Positions 1-9,219 are shown, counted from the stretch's first letter. The stretch is 64,000 nucleotides of DNA from Bradyrhizobium sp. LMTR 3 (GCF_001693485.1 NZ_MAXC01000012.1:496001-560000); one strand, 5' to 3'. The notes: generated by a model from the letters alone, not told the origin. Translations and numbers: made by a program.

Positions 1-311
1 TGTGGCCCGGCCAGTCGGTTTCGACGCGGCTGCTCGTTGCGACGCTGAAAAACGCCACCGTGATTCCGGATGACGCTGTTCAGCATGGCGCCGATGGTCT
101 CTACGCCTACGCGGTCAACCAGGACAACAAGGCCGAGCTTCGCAAGATCAAGGTGACGCGCTCAGTCGACGGCCGCTCGGTGGTCGATGAGGGACTTTCG
201 CTCGGCGAGCAGGTGATCACGGCAGGCCAATTCAAGGTTCAGCCGGGCTCGCTCGTGACCACGGCGGTCGCCAGCTCCGATCCGGCCCAAGCCAAGGTTG
301 CCCAGGAATGA
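1..311 (+). CDS. RND efflux periplasmic adaptor (HlyD/MdtA family), C-terminal part
   Basis: The frame is open from base 3 and ends at TGA 309-311, so only about the last 102 residues are present. The visible part has the beta-barrel and membrane-proximal domain pattern of RND adaptors (PGQSVSTRLLV, then VIPDDAVQHGADG, then VITAGQFKVQPGS). Such proteins link an inner-membrane RND pump to an outer-membrane channel. The stop overlaps the start of the pump gene by four bases (ATGA), which indicates translational coupling in one operon. The substrate cannot be inferred. Confidence 0.9.
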   Translation, partial: WPGQSVSTRLLVATLKNATVIPDDAVQHGADGLYAYAVNQDNKAELRKIKVTRSVDGRSVVDEGLSLGEQVITAGQFKVQPGSLVTTAVASSDPAQAKVAQE

Positions 312-3300
312 GCGGCGGAATCTCCGCGCCCTTCATTCGCTACCCGATCGGCACCTCGCTGATGATGGCCGGCATCATGTTCATCGGCCTCGTCGCCTAC
401 CCGCTGTTGCCCGTCGCCCCCCTGCCGCAAGTCGACTTCCCGACCATCCAGGTGACCGCCAACCTGCCGGGCGGCAGCCCGGAAACCATGGCCTCGTCGG
501 TGGCGCAGCCGCTTGAGCGCCAGTTCGCGCAGATTCCGGGCGTCGCGCAGATGACGTCGACGAGCTATCTCGGCACGACCGCAGTCAACATCCAGTTCGA
601 TCTCAACCGCTCGATCGACGCGGCCGCCAACGACGTGCAGGCCGCGATCAATGCGGCCAGCGGCCAGTTGCCGAAAAACCTCCCCTCGCCGCCGATCTAC
701 CGCAAGGTCAACCCGGCGGATTCGCCGATCCTGATCATGGCGGCGACTTCGGACACGCTGCCGCTCACGACAGTCAGCGACTCCGTGGACGCCCAGCTCG
801 CGCAGCAGATCAGCCAGATCTCAGGCGTCGCCCAGGTCATCATCGGCGGCCAGCAGAAGCCGGCGATCCGCATTCAGATCGACCCGGGGAAACTCGTCGC
901 CAAGGGCCTGTCACTGGAGGACGTGCGCAGCCAGATCGCGATCACGACCGTTGACAGCCCCAAGGGTAATATCGACGGCGAGCGGCGTGCTTACACCATT
1001 TACGCCAATGATCAGCTAACGGATTCCAAGGACTGGAACGACGTCATTATCGCCTATCGCAATGGCGGTCCGTTGCGGATCCGCGATATCGGCCAGGCCG
1101 TCACCGGCCCGGAGGACGCCAAGCAGGCGGGCTGGGCCAACGGCAAGCGCGGCGTATTCCTGGTGATATTCAAGCAGCCCGGCGCCAACGTCATCGAGAC
1201 CGTCGACCAGATCAAGGGGACGCTGCCCCGGCTGCTCGCTGCGCTCCCACCGGCTATCAAGGTCGAGGTGATGAGTGATCGCACCACGACGATCCGCGCC
1301 GCGGTCGAGGACGTGCAATTCACCATGCTGCTCACGATCGCGCTGGTCGTGATGGTGATCTTCATCTTCCTGCGCAATTTCTGGGCGACGGTGATCCCGG
1401 CGGTGACGGTGCCGTTGGCGCTGCTTGGCGCCTGCGCGCTGATGTGGCTGTGCGGCTATTCGCTCGACAATCTCTCGCTGATGGCGCTGACCATCGCCGT
1501 CGGTTTCGTGGTCGACGACGCCATCGTGATGCTGGAAAATATCACGCGCTATGTCGAGAAAGGCGAGAAGCCGATGGCCGCCGCCTTCAAGGGCGCCAGA
1601 GAGATCGGCTTCACCATCGTATCTATCAGCATCTCGCTGATCGCGGTGCTCATCCCGCTCTTGCTGATGGGCGGCATCATCGGCCGGTTGTTCCGCGAAT
1701 TCGCGGTTGTGCTCGCAATGACCATCTTCGTGTCAATGGTCGTGTCGCTGTCGCTGACGCCTATGATGGCCTCGCGCTTCCTGCGCGCGCATGGCGAAGT
1801 CAGGCACGGCCGGCTCTACCAGTGGAGCGAGCGCGGCTTCGACGCAATGCTGCGCTTCTATGAACGCGGCCTCGACCTTGCGCTGCGCTGGAAGTTCGCG
1901 ACCCTGATGGTCTTCTTCGCAACGCTGGGATTGTCGGTCTACCTGTTCGTCATCATTCCCAAGGGATTCTTCCCGCAGCAGGACAACGGCCTGATCACGG
2001 CCACCTCTGAGGCCGGTCAGGATATTTCCTTTGCCGAGATGAAGCGGCGTCAGGAGGAACTTGGAAAGATCGTGCAGGCCGATCCCGATGTAGCCACGGT
2101 CGCCATGGTGATCGGCGGCAGCGGCCGGGCCGGCAATAACGGCAATCTCTACATCACGCTGAAGCCGCGCGACGAGCGCAAGGCATCCGCGCAGCAAATC
2201 ATCGCGCGCCTGCGTCCGCAGCTCGAGAAAGTCGACGGCGCCCGTCTCTATATGCAGGCAGCGCAGGACGTTCGGCTCGGCGGCCGGCCGACGCGAACCC
2301 AGTTCGAGTTCACGCTGCAGGACGCGAACTTGGCCGAGCTGAACGAATGGGCGCCGAAGATTTTGGCGAAGATGCAGACGCTGCCGGAACTGCGCGACGT
2401 CGCCACCGACCAGCAGACCAACGGCACCACGCTGGAGCTTAAGATCAACCGCGACACCGCCGCGCGCTACGGCATCCAGCCGCAACTGATCGACGACACG
2501 CTCTATGACGCGTTCGGCCAGCGCCAGGTGACCCAGTATTTTACCCAGCTCAACACCTACAAGGTGGTGCTCGAAGTGCTGCCGGAATTGCAGGGCAGCC
2601 TCGACACGCTGAACAAGATCTACGTAAAGTCACCCGCGACCGGCGACCAGGTGCCACTGTCGACGTTTGCGACCTGGACCAGCGTGCCGGTGCGGCCGCT
2701 GTCGATCAGCCATCAGGGCCAATTCCCGGCAACCACGATCAGCTTCAATCTCGCGCAGGGCGTGGCACTGGGCCAGGCGACCGACGCGATTCAAAAAGCG
2801 ATGGTCGAGCTTGGCGCGCCGACGACGCTCAATTCGAGCTTCCAGGGCACGGCGCAGGCATTCCAGCAATCGCTCGGCACGGTGCCGCTGTTGATCCTCG
2901 CAGCGCTCGTGGTGGTGTACCTGATCCTCGGCATTCTGTACGAAAGCTACATCCACCCGATCACGATCCTGTCCACGCTGCCGTCCGCCGGCGTCGGTGC
3001 GCTCGCCATCCTGATGCTGTTCGGATTCGATTTCAGCCTGATTGCCCTGATCGGGATCGTGCTTCTGATCGGCATCGTGAAGAAGAACGGCATCATGATG
3101 GTCGACTTCGCGATCACGGCCGAACGTGACGAGCAGCTCGAGCCCGAAGCCGCGATCCGGAAGGCGGCGCTATTGCGATTCCGCCCCATCATGATGACGA
3201 CGATGGCGGCGATGCTCGGCGGGGTGCCGCTAATGCTCGGTACCGGCACGGGATCGGAAATTCGTCAGCCGCTCGGTTATGCCATGGTCGGCGGCCTGCT

Positions 3301-3454
3301 CGTCAGCCAGGCGCTGACGCTGTTCACGACGCCGATCGTCTATCTCTATCTCGACCGGCTTTCGAACGCGTTTGCCCGCTGGAGCCGTTCGACCGGTTCG
3401 CACCATGATGAGCATCCGGACGCACACGGCTCGGTCAAGCAGGCGGCCGAATGA
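308..3454 (+). CDS. RND multidrug efflux permease, MdtB/MdtC-like
   Basis: The 1048-residue protein has the full length of an inner-membrane RND drug/proton antiporter. The N-terminus carries the usual first membrane helix and the porter start (PQVDFPTIQV). The proton-relay residues are present: the Asp pair D403-D404 in VGFVVDDAIVMLENI and lysines K925/K926 in GIVKKNGIMMVD. The wording of the N-terminal porter region is closest to the MdtB/MdtC branch rather than AcrB. It overlaps the adaptor gene by four bases. No outer-membrane factor follows on this strand, so the tripartite system probably borrows a TolC-like channel or has one upstream of the window. Confidence 0.95.
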   Translation: MSGGISAPFIRYPIGTSLMMAGIMFIGLVAYPLLPVAPLPQVDFPTIQVTANLPGGSPETMASSVAQPLERQFAQIPGVAQMTSTSYLGTTAVNIQFDLNRSIDAAANDVQAAINAASGQLPKNLPSPPIYRKVNPADSPILIMAATSDTLPLTTVSDSVDAQLAQQISQISGVAQVIIGGQQKPAIRIQIDPGKLVAKGLSLEDVRSQIAITTVDSPKGNIDGERRAYTIYANDQLTDSKDWNDVIIAYRNGGPLRIRDIGQAVTGPEDAKQAGWANGKRGVFLVIFKQPGANVIETVDQIKGTLPRLLAALPPAIKVEVMSDRTTTIRAAVEDVQFTMLLTIALVVMVIFIFLRNFWATVIPAVTVPLALLGACALMWLCGYSLDNLSLMALTIAVGFVVDDAIVMLENITRYVEKGEKPMAAAFKGAREIGFTIVSISISLIAVLIPLLLMGGIIGRLFREFAVVLAMTIFVSMVVSLSLTPMMASRFLRAHGEVRHGRLYQWSERGFDAMLRFYERGLDLALRWKFATLMVFFATLGLSVYLFVIIPKGFFPQQDNGLITATSEAGQDISFAEMKRRQEELGKIVQADPDVATVAMVIGGSGRAGNNGNLYITLKPRDERKASAQQIIARLRPQLEKVDGARLYMQAAQDVRLGGRPTRTQFEFTLQDANLAELNEWAPKILAKMQTLPELRDVATDQQTNGTTLELKINRDTAARYGIQPQLIDDTLYDAFGQRQVTQYFTQLNTYKVVLEVLPELQGSLDTLNKIYVKSPATGDQVPLSTFATWTSVPVRPLSISHQGQFPATTISFNLAQGVALGQATDAIQKAMVELGAPTTLNSSFQGTAQAFQQSLGTVPLLILAALVVVYLILGILYESYIHPITILSTLPSAGVGALAILMLFGFDFSLIALIGIVLLIGIVKKNGIMMVDFAITAERDEQLEPEAAIRKAALLRFRPIMMTTMAAMLGGVPLMLGTGTGSEIRQPLGYAMVGGLLVSQALTLFTTPIVYLYLDRLSNAFARWSRSTGSHHDEHPDAHGSVKQAAE

Positions 3455-3510
3455 CTTGACTTTGCCCGGCAACCGACACTACCGAAGGTAGTTTCATTCG
3501 GAGCCGTTCA

Positions 3511-4077
3511 GTGAAAATTTCAATCAAATTGGCGGTTGTTGCCGCAGCACTACTCGGCATGTGCGGCCATGGCCAAGCCCAGGCGGTCAAGACCAAGAAT
3601 ACTGCGCCCACGGCGCAGGCAACGCCAGCTCCCTCCGCCGGCCCGGCCGAGGGCGCCAATACGTCCGCGCCTCCCGGATGGGTTGCGCGGTGCAGCAGCG
3701 CCGGCCGCGGCGCGCCACTCGAATGCGCGATCGAGCAAAGCGCCGTCCTGACCAAGACCGGTCAGTTGATCGTGCTGATCAGTATCCGCGTATCGGCCGA
3801 AACCCGCGCACCGGTCGGTATCGTGCAATTGCCGCTCGGGCTCAACCTGCCAGCCGGAGCCAAGCTCCAGGTCGACGATGGCATGACGTCCGACCTGCAG
3901 GTTCAGACCTGCGAGGCACGCGGCTGTTACGCCAACGCCCAGATTTCGCCTGACATGCTGGCCGCGTTGAAATCCGGCAAGCAGTTGAAGGTCTCGTTCC
4001 AGAATATGGCCAAGGAAACAATCACGATTCCCATGCCGCTGGCGGATTTCGCCGCGGCGTATGAGAAGATCAAGTAA
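3511..4077 (+). CDS. Invasion-associated locus B (IalB) family protein
   Basis: This 188-residue exported protein begins at GTG 3511, with GGAG about eight bases upstream. It has a signal peptide (residues 1-24, ending GQAQA), a low-complexity Ala/Pro/Thr linker, and an IalB core with a conserved Cys pattern: C71 in GWVARCSS, then the LECAIEQ, QTCEARGCYA and FQNMAKETI signatures. IalB-family proteins are periplasmic or envelope proteins of alphaproteobacteria whose biochemical role is not settled. The gene sits 56 bases after the efflux pump and could be a separate unit. Confidence 0.88.
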   Translation: MKISIKLAVVAAALLGMCGHGQAQAVKTKNTAPTAQATPAPSAGPAEGANTSAPPGWVARCSSAGRGAPLECAIEQSAVLTKTGQLIVLISIRVSAETRAPVGIVQLPLGLNLPAGAKLQVDDGMTSDLQVQTCEARGCYANAQISPDMLAALKSGKQLKVSFQNMAKETITIPMPLADFAAAYEKIK

Positions 4078-4134
4078 GGCAGGCAGGTTTCGTCGGTTGC
4101 GAAGAGCAGCGTGACGCCGTCGCCGCACACAAGG

Positions 4135-4240
4135 TGTCATTCCCCGCGCAGGCGGGGAATCCAGTACGCCGCGGCTTATCGTTTCAATTATTAGCGTCTC
4201 TGGGATACTGGATCGCCCGCATGCGCGGGCGATGACAACT
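4135..4240. repeat. Intergenic palindromic repeat, family A, copy 1
   Basis: About 105 bases made of two short hairpins, CCCCGC...GCGGGG near the left end and GCCCGC...GCGGGC near the right, joined by a segment beginning ATCCAGTACGC. Similar elements are at 12353-12450 and 24379-24485. The element lies between two converging genes and could also act as a transcription end or mRNA-stability hairpin. Confidence 0.8.
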
Positions 4241-4252
4241 TAGGATTGGCGG

Positions 4253-6541
4253 CTACTGCCGCGCCATCTCCGCCGCACCTACGCCCTGGCCATCCAGCTT
4301 CTGGTCGGCATGCATGTCGACGGTCACCTTCAGCAACCGCCCGGTGAATTCGAACGGCGCCTCGTAGTGCGAGACCGGGCTGGAGCGGTCGCGGCCGATG
4401 TCGAGGCCGGACCACGAGATGAAATTGTTGAAGGCAAGCTGGGTCTGGATCGAGCCTGCGGCCTCACCGTCGATCAGCAGCGTATAGGCGGTCACGCCGG
4501 TGCGGGAGCCCTTGGCCGGCGGCTCCTTGCGCACCAGACGCTCGACATGCACGCCGAGCCGGTGCGCGCCTGACGGCACCTTGCGATCGGAGGTCACGAT
4601 CTCATGGCCGCCGCCGATATTGAGATCGTGCACCAGCAGGCCGTCCTTGATGTAAAGGCTGTAGCCCGAGGTCGCATCGCCATGGGCGATCAGCACGCCC
4701 TCGGCGCCTTCATCGCCGATTTCCACATGGGCTTCGATGGTGTAGCTGCGGCTTCGGACATCGGGCGCGACGTCGGTCGGCACGTGTCCCATGCCGGCGT
4801 GGAACGTGAACTTGTTGCGCGCGCCGTGGAAACGCGCCGCGTTCTCCGCAAAGCGCGGGCCGAAGCGGTCGTCGAGCGGCAGCACGTTGTGCTTTTCGGC
4901 CTCGCTCCACCACAGCTTGATCATCGCCTCAAGCCGCTCAGGATGCTCGGCTGCTAGATCGTCCGTTTCCGAAAAATCCTGCGCAAGGTGGAACAGCTCC
5001 CATTTGTCATTCTCGAACGGCGTGCCCGAGGGATGGAAGGAGACCGCCTTCCAGCCGTCATGCCAGAGGCCGCGATGCCCGAACATTTCAAAATACTGCG
5101 GCGAGGATTTTGATGGCGCCGACGCATCGGCAATTGAACGTACAAAGCTCTCGCCTTCGAGCGGCATCTGGGGAACGCCGTTAACTTCCGAAGGCGTCTT
5201 GATGCCGATCAGGTCGAGCAGGGTCGGCGTCAGGTCGCAGGCGTGAACGAATTGATGGCGCACCTCGCCTTTCGCTGCAATCCTCTTCGGCCAGCTCACG
5301 ATGAAGGGATCGCGGATGCCGCCGCCATGGGTGTTCTGCTTGTAGCGGCGCAGCGGCGTGTTCGACGCCATCGCCCAGCCATGCGGAAAATTGCTGTGCG
5401 AGTCGGGTCCGCCGATATCGTCGATCCGCCGCAGTTTTTCCGCCATCGGCTCGGGGCGGAAGTTGTACGGCCCCATTGCGTTGACGAAGCCCCACGGCCC
5501 GCCCTCCTGGCTGGCGCCATTGTCCGACAAGACCAGGATCAGCGTCTCGCCGCGGATGCCGGCCTTGTCGAGAAAGCCGATCAGCCGGGCCAGATGCTGG
5601 TCGGCGTGATCGAGCATGCCGGCGAAGGCCGCCTGCAGGCGCGTGAACACACGCTTTTCGTCGGCGCTATGCTCGTCCCATGCCTTCACGCCGTCGTTGC
5701 GCGCGGGCAATCGGGTTTCCCGCGGCACGATTCCCATCGCCTTCTGCCGCGCGATCCTCTGCTCGCGCTCGACATCCCAGCCATGAGCGAACATCGGGTC
5801 GTAGCTCTTGATGATATCGATGGGCGCCTGATGCGGCGCGTGGCAGGCGCCAAGCGCCACCCAGGTAAGCCACGGCACATCAGGCCGGTCGGCGGTGTGG
5901 TCGGCGATGAAGCGGATCGACTGCTCGATCAGATCGGACGTCAGGTGATAGCCGTCCGCATAGATGCCGGGTGGATCGATATGGGTATTGTCGGATACGA
6001 GCTCCGGCGCAAACTGATCGGTCTCGGCATCAAGGAAGCCGTAGAACCGATCGAAACCGCGCCCCAACGGCCAGCCGTCAAATGGCCCGGTCGCGCCGCT
6101 TTCGGTCAAAGGCGTGACGTGCCATTTGCCGACCATGTAATTGCGATAGCCATGCGGCCGCAGCATTTCCGCCAGCGTCCCCGCCTCGCGCGCGATCTTG
6201 CCGCGATAGCCGGGATAGCCGCTATCGAAATTGGCGAGACAGCCGACGCCGACCGAATGATGGTTGCGGCCGGTCAGTAGCGCCGCACGCGTCGTCGAAC
6301 ACATCGCCGTGGTGTGGAAGCCTGAATAGCGCAGGCCTTCGGCGGCAAGCTTGTCGATGGTCGGCGTGCGGATCGCAGAGCCGTAGCAGCCGAAATCGGA
6401 AAAGCCGACATCGTCGAACAGCACCACCAGAATGTTCGGCGCGCCTTCCGGCGGCTTGGCCGCCTGCGGCCACCAGGGTTTTGAGCCGGCCACTGTCTTG
6501 CCGATCGTGCCGCCGAACGGTTTTGCGCCACCTGCCGCCAT
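4253..6541 (-). CDS. Type I arylsulfatase
   Basis: The 762-residue protein belongs to the alkaline-phosphatase-like sulfatases. The metal-binding Asp pair D43-D44 (LFDDVGFSDFG) and the formylglycine signature at C81 (CSTTRAALLTGRNHH) are visible, followed by MVGKWH and the LSDNGAS metal site. The usual third position of the signature is Pro or Ala; here it is Thr. Length and the long C-terminal beta-rich domain fit large arylsulfatases of soil bacteria. No signal peptide is obvious, so it may be cytoplasmic. The start has GGGAGG upstream. It is divergent from a TetR gene, which may control it. The natural substrate is unknown. Confidence 0.93.
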   Translation of the reverse strand: MAAGGAKPFGGTIGKTVAGSKPWWPQAAKPPEGAPNILVVLFDDVGFSDFGCYGSAIRTPTIDKLAAEGLRYSGFHTTAMCSTTRAALLTGRNHHSVGVGCLANFDSGYPGYRGKIAREAGTLAEMLRPHGYRNYMVGKWHVTPLTESGATGPFDGWPLGRGFDRFYGFLDAETDQFAPELVSDNTHIDPPGIYADGYHLTSDLIEQSIRFIADHTADRPDVPWLTWVALGACHAPHQAPIDIIKSYDPMFAHGWDVEREQRIARQKAMGIVPRETRLPARNDGVKAWDEHSADEKRVFTRLQAAFAGMLDHADQHLARLIGFLDKAGIRGETLILVLSDNGASQEGGPWGFVNAMGPYNFRPEPMAEKLRRIDDIGGPDSHSNFPHGWAMASNTPLRRYKQNTHGGGIRDPFIVSWPKRIAAKGEVRHQFVHACDLTPTLLDLIGIKTPSEVNGVPQMPLEGESFVRSIADASAPSKSSPQYFEMFGHRGLWHDGWKAVSFHPSGTPFENDKWELFHLAQDFSETDDLAAEHPERLEAMIKLWWSEAEKHNVLPLDDRFGPRFAENAARFHGARNKFTFHAGMGHVPTDVAPDVRSRSYTIEAHVEIGDEGAEGVLIAHGDATSGYSLYIKDGLLVHDLNIGGGHEIVTSDRKVPSGAHRLGVHVERLVRKEPPAKGSRTGVTAYTLLIDGEAAGSIQTQLAFNNFISWSGLDIGRDRSSPVSHYEAPFEFTGRLLKVTVDMHADQKLDGQGVGAAEMARQ

Positions 6542-6632
6542 GCTTTTCCTCCCGGTCTTTGGATGCGACCGCGGTTGATCCGCCGTTCGCCCGGCTCACG
6601 GCAACGCGCCAGCCGGAGCATTGCCAAAAACT

Positions 6633-6646
6633 ATAATCCGAATTAT
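6633..6646. promoter_or_regulatory. Candidate TetR operator in the sulfatase/TetR divergent region
   Basis: A short AT-rich inverted repeat, ATAAT-CCGA-ATTAT, lies in the 141-base divergent gap between the sulfatase start at 6541 and the TetR start at 6683, in an otherwise G+C-rich region. This is where a self-regulating TetR repressor would bind. The arms are only five bases, so support is moderate to low. Confidence 0.35.
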
Positions 6647-6682
6647 CATTATGGTTACTTCGAGCGGAGACGCAAGTTCCAG

Positions 6683-7387
6683 ATGCAGCCATCGGCCGAA
6701 CTCGACCTTCCCGGCGTCACCCCGTCGCGGCAGAAACGCAGCCGCGAGACCACGGCCGCCCTGCTCCAGGCAGGTGCCGAGATGCTGCGCACCCACAGCC
6801 TCGCGGAATTGTCGATCGAAGCACTGTGCCGCCAAGTCGGCGCCACCGTCGGCGCGTTCTACAGCCGGTTCGAAAGCAAGGACGCCTATTTCAATGCGCT
6901 GATGGCGCTTACCGCGCGCGATGGCGAAAGCAGGCTGTCGCGGATGAAGGAGGACAAGAGGCTGGCCGATGCCGATCTTGCCGATCTCAGCCGCCTCCTC
7001 GTGCGCGGAACGATCGGCTGGATACGCAAGCACGAAGGCGTGCTGCGTGCCGCACTCCAGCACGACGACACACGGCCGGACCGCTGGTCGACCTTCAAGG
7101 GACTGGCGCGCGCCAACGTGGCGGACGCCACGCCAATCCTGCTTGGCGCGATGGGCCGGGGCAACAAGGCGGCGAAGACACGCGCCATCGCCTTCGGCTT
7201 TCAGGTCGTGCTGGGAACGCTGGTCAACGCCATCCTCAACGACCCCGGCCCACTGTCCATTCACGACCGGGAAATGGAGCAGCGGCTCGGCAGTTGCCTG
7301 CTGCTGTTGCTGCAGGCGGAGATGACGGCGCCGACGGATCGCAGTCCGCGCGGGCGCAAAAAGCCGGCTCGTCGTTCGCAGCGGTAA
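6683..7387 (+). CDS. TetR/AcrR family transcriptional regulator
   Basis: The 234-residue protein has an N-terminal TetR helix-turn-helix (residues about 15-65: TTAALLQAGAEMLRTH, then IEALCRQVGATVGAFYSRFESKDAYF) and a helical ligand domain. The ATG at 6683 is preferred over an upstream in-frame ATG at 6563, because the extra 40 residues do not look like protein and would cover the divergent promoter region. The C-terminus is basic (RGRKKPARRSQR). Its divergent position next to the arylsulfatase suggests local control of that gene; the ligand is not known. Confidence 0.9.
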   Translation: MQPSAELDLPGVTPSRQKRSRETTAALLQAGAEMLRTHSLAELSIEALCRQVGATVGAFYSRFESKDAYFNALMALTARDGESRLSRMKEDKRLADADLADLSRLLVRGTIGWIRKHEGVLRAALQHDDTRPDRWSTFKGLARANVADATPILLGAMGRGNKAAKTRAIAFGFQVVLGTLVNAILNDPGPLSIHDREMEQRLGSCLLLLLQAEMTAPTDRSPRGRKKPARRSQR

Positions 7388-7576
7388 CGCGCGGACCGCG
7401 GCAAGCGCTGCCCCGCCCCCCTGCAATTCGTTCGAAAATGCCCCTCCTTCCGCGCTTGCCAAGGCCCGGATCGAGCGAGTAGAACGACGCACCAGCGAAA
7501 GCGGCGATTTGCAAAATCCCGCTCCAGCCGATTGCCCGGACATCCATGTAAGACATTGATGTCATTGAGCAATTCT

Positions 7577-7650
7577 TGGGGAATGGTGTAACGGTAGCAC
7601 AACAGACTCTGACTCTGTTTGTCTTGGTTCGAATCCAGGTTCCCCAGCCA
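7577..7650 (+). tRNA. tRNA-Gln (CTG anticodon)
   Basis: The 74-base sequence folds as a complete tRNA. The acceptor stem TGGGGAA pairs with TTCCCCA, followed by discriminator G and an encoded CCA. The anticodon stem ACAGA/TCTGT holds loop CTCTGAC, giving anticodon CTG (codon CAG, Gln). The T loop is GGTTCGAATCC. Its 3' end is duplicated imperfectly about 2.4 kb downstream. Confidence 0.97.
7631..7650 (+). repeat. Possible left attachment site (tRNA-Gln 3' end)
   Basis: The last 20 bases of the tRNA (GAATCCAGGTTCCCCAGCCA) match 17 of 20 bases at 10010-10029 in the same orientation. tRNA 3' ends are common targets of tyrosine integrases, so this pair may mark the ends of a decayed island. No integrase gene is seen between them. 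Confidence 0.45.
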
Positions 7651-7727
7651 GACTCGGCAATCCCACCAACGATTTGATCCGAACGAGCTTTGGCCGCCGA
7701 CGATGAACCGTCGAGTTGATCTTGGAC

Positions 7728-7806
7728 CGGATCGCCGATTCGATGCTCGACGAAGCGGATGAGCCAGTCCTGCCCCCACCGTGTCGAAGAACGATCGGAT
7801 GTCGGG
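7728..7806 (-). pseudogene. Group II intron reverse transcriptase fragment, frameshifted
   Basis: On the minus strand one frame reads PDIRSFFDTVG (7806 downward) and the next frame continues GQDWLIRFVEHRIGDP to 7728. Joined, these match the reverse-transcriptase block of group II intron maturases, in which an Asp-containing DIxxFFD motif is followed by xHDWLxxFxEHRIGD. The break lies in a run of G residues near 7774-7778, where one extra base explains the shift. Nothing recognisable of the rest of the protein is seen on either side. The surrounding gap 7651-7995 holds no other gene that I can support. Confidence 0.55.
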
Positions 7807-7995
7807 CGTCCAAATATGAAGTTCACCGGTGTTCAATGGCGACCACGAGCGCGTCATTGCGCACGCGCTCGACTCCCATCTCGCCGGTTATAGGACCCTC
7901 AACGGCCCGTCGTGCATGCGACTGTTCCGGTCGGATAAGCCCCCCGCGGAAGTTGAGAGACCACAGAAAGCCGATGGGGGTCGCAACTGTGCACC

Positions 7996-9219
7996 TTAGG
8001 GAGATCGTGCATTTCCAAGGGTTTGGAATAGCGTTTGTCGCCACCAATCGCTTTCGATCTGATCGAGCACGGCAAGATCGAGCATGGGCCGCAATGTGCT
8101 GCCTTTCGGCAGCACGATCGCATAGCTCTCGCTGCTGAAGCTGGTGTCTACAATACGAACCGAGGCTGAGAAGTCTTTCCGAGCGACCCAGGTCAGAAGC
8201 GGCTTGTCATGGACGAAGGCATCGATCGAGCCGCGGCTCAATGCAGATAGGCCGCTTTGAAGGTCTGGAAACGCTCGAAAGGAAAGCTGCTGACGAGTGA
8301 GGTAGTCGGTCGTCGCAGAGTTGGCGACGGCGCCGACGCGCACGGATCGCAGGTCGCTGAAACCGTGAACCGCGCCTTCGAGCCCTCGGCGCGTGAGTGT
8401 GGAGGTGATGCCTGCCGTGAACACGGCTATGGCGATAACGGAAGCGATCATCCACCCGGTTGCGACGATCCGCCCTGGAAGCGTTGCTGGTGCATTCTGG
8501 GCAGCGCCCGCCTGTGTCATGGCAATGGTCGACCACCAAAAGCTGGAGCCGAGCCCCTTGGCTCCCCCGCCGAAATGTTCCGTTTTCCGGCGTTCCAGCA
8601 GCCAAATAAGGAAGCCGACCGCCATCGCAAAACAAAGCAGTACCGTGACAGCCTGGAAGAATCCGAAGGAAAGAAGCGCCCTCCCGATCGACACCCAAGC
8701 ACTTTCATGGATCGGCACCGCAATCCCGAGTCCGGTGTTGTAGAAGGGTTGGGTAAAATCGACGCTGCGTGCGCGCCCGGCGGTCACAGTTACCGCTGCG
8801 ACACCGGCGTCGAGGGTGCCCTTCGCAACTTCATCCAGCAGGTCCTGCACGTTCTGGGTCTCGACCAAGCGAAAGCGTAGATCCGCTCCAGCAGCGATCT
8901 TTCTCCAGAGTTCGATGCTGATACCGCTCCAGTTCCCGTCCGGCTGCTTCATCGCGAAGGGCGGCGCTTCCTTGGTCGCCACTACCAGCTCTCTGTCAGG
9001 GATTGTGCCTTGGGCTCGAACCACGCCGCAGCCGAGTGCAAGCACGGCCAGCAACAGAAGGCATAGCAGGACCGGCCGAAGTGACGAGATCGCTGGTTCG
9101 CCTTGAGAGGCCCGATGTCGCTGCTCAAAACGTCCAACGGATTCTTGAGCGATATCCAGCGACGCGCCGCGGTGCGAAACTGCAGCAGGTTCCTCGAACG
9201 AACTCATAGCGGGCCTCAA
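7996..9219 (-). CDS. Ionotropic glutamate receptor-type (GluR0-like) channel/binding protein
   Basis: The 407-residue protein has a membrane or signal segment (about 48-70) and a solute-binding domain split by a pore module. Lobe 1 starts at RELVVATKEAPPFAM (77-90) and includes the SVDFTQPFYNTGLGI hinge. Then come helix 1 (about 185-209), a pore loop (about 222-249, GSSFWWSTIAMTQAGAAQ...LPGR), helix 2 (about 250-275), and the rest of the binding domain (VGAVANSATTDYL, FVHDKPLL). This is the architecture of prokaryotic ligand-gated potassium channels. The potassium filter TVGYGD is replaced by TQAGAAQ, so ion selectivity, or even channel function, is doubtful. It is the only intact gene in the island-like segment. 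Confidence 0.82.
   Translation of the reverse strand: MRPAMSSFEEPAAVSHRGASLDIAQESVGRFEQRHRASQGEPAISSLRPVLLCLLLLAVLALGCGVVRAQGTIPDRELVVATKEAPPFAMKQPDGNWSGISIELWRKIAAGADLRFRLVETQNVQDLLDEVAKGTLDAGVAAVTVTAGRARSVDFTQPFYNTGLGIAVPIHESAWVSIGRALLSFGFFQAVTVLLCFAMAVGFLIWLLERRKTEHFGGGAKGLGSSFWWSTIAMTQAGAAQNAPATLPGRIVATGWMIASVIAIAVFTAGITSTLTRRGLEGAVHGFSDLRSVRVGAVANSATTDYLTRQQLSFRAFPDLQSGLSALSRGSIDAFVHDKPLLTWVARKDFSASVRIVDTSFSSESYAIVLPKGSTLRPMLDLAVLDQIESDWWRQTLFQTLGNARSP

Noticed and set aside
1733..2485. 250-residue frame antisense to the RND pump
   Set aside because: No recognisable domains, fully inside a well-supported pump gene.
7261..7857. Minus-strand frames running across the tRNA
   Set aside because: They overlap the tRNA gene and a TetR gene. 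Only the short 7728-7806 segment looks like real former coding DNA.
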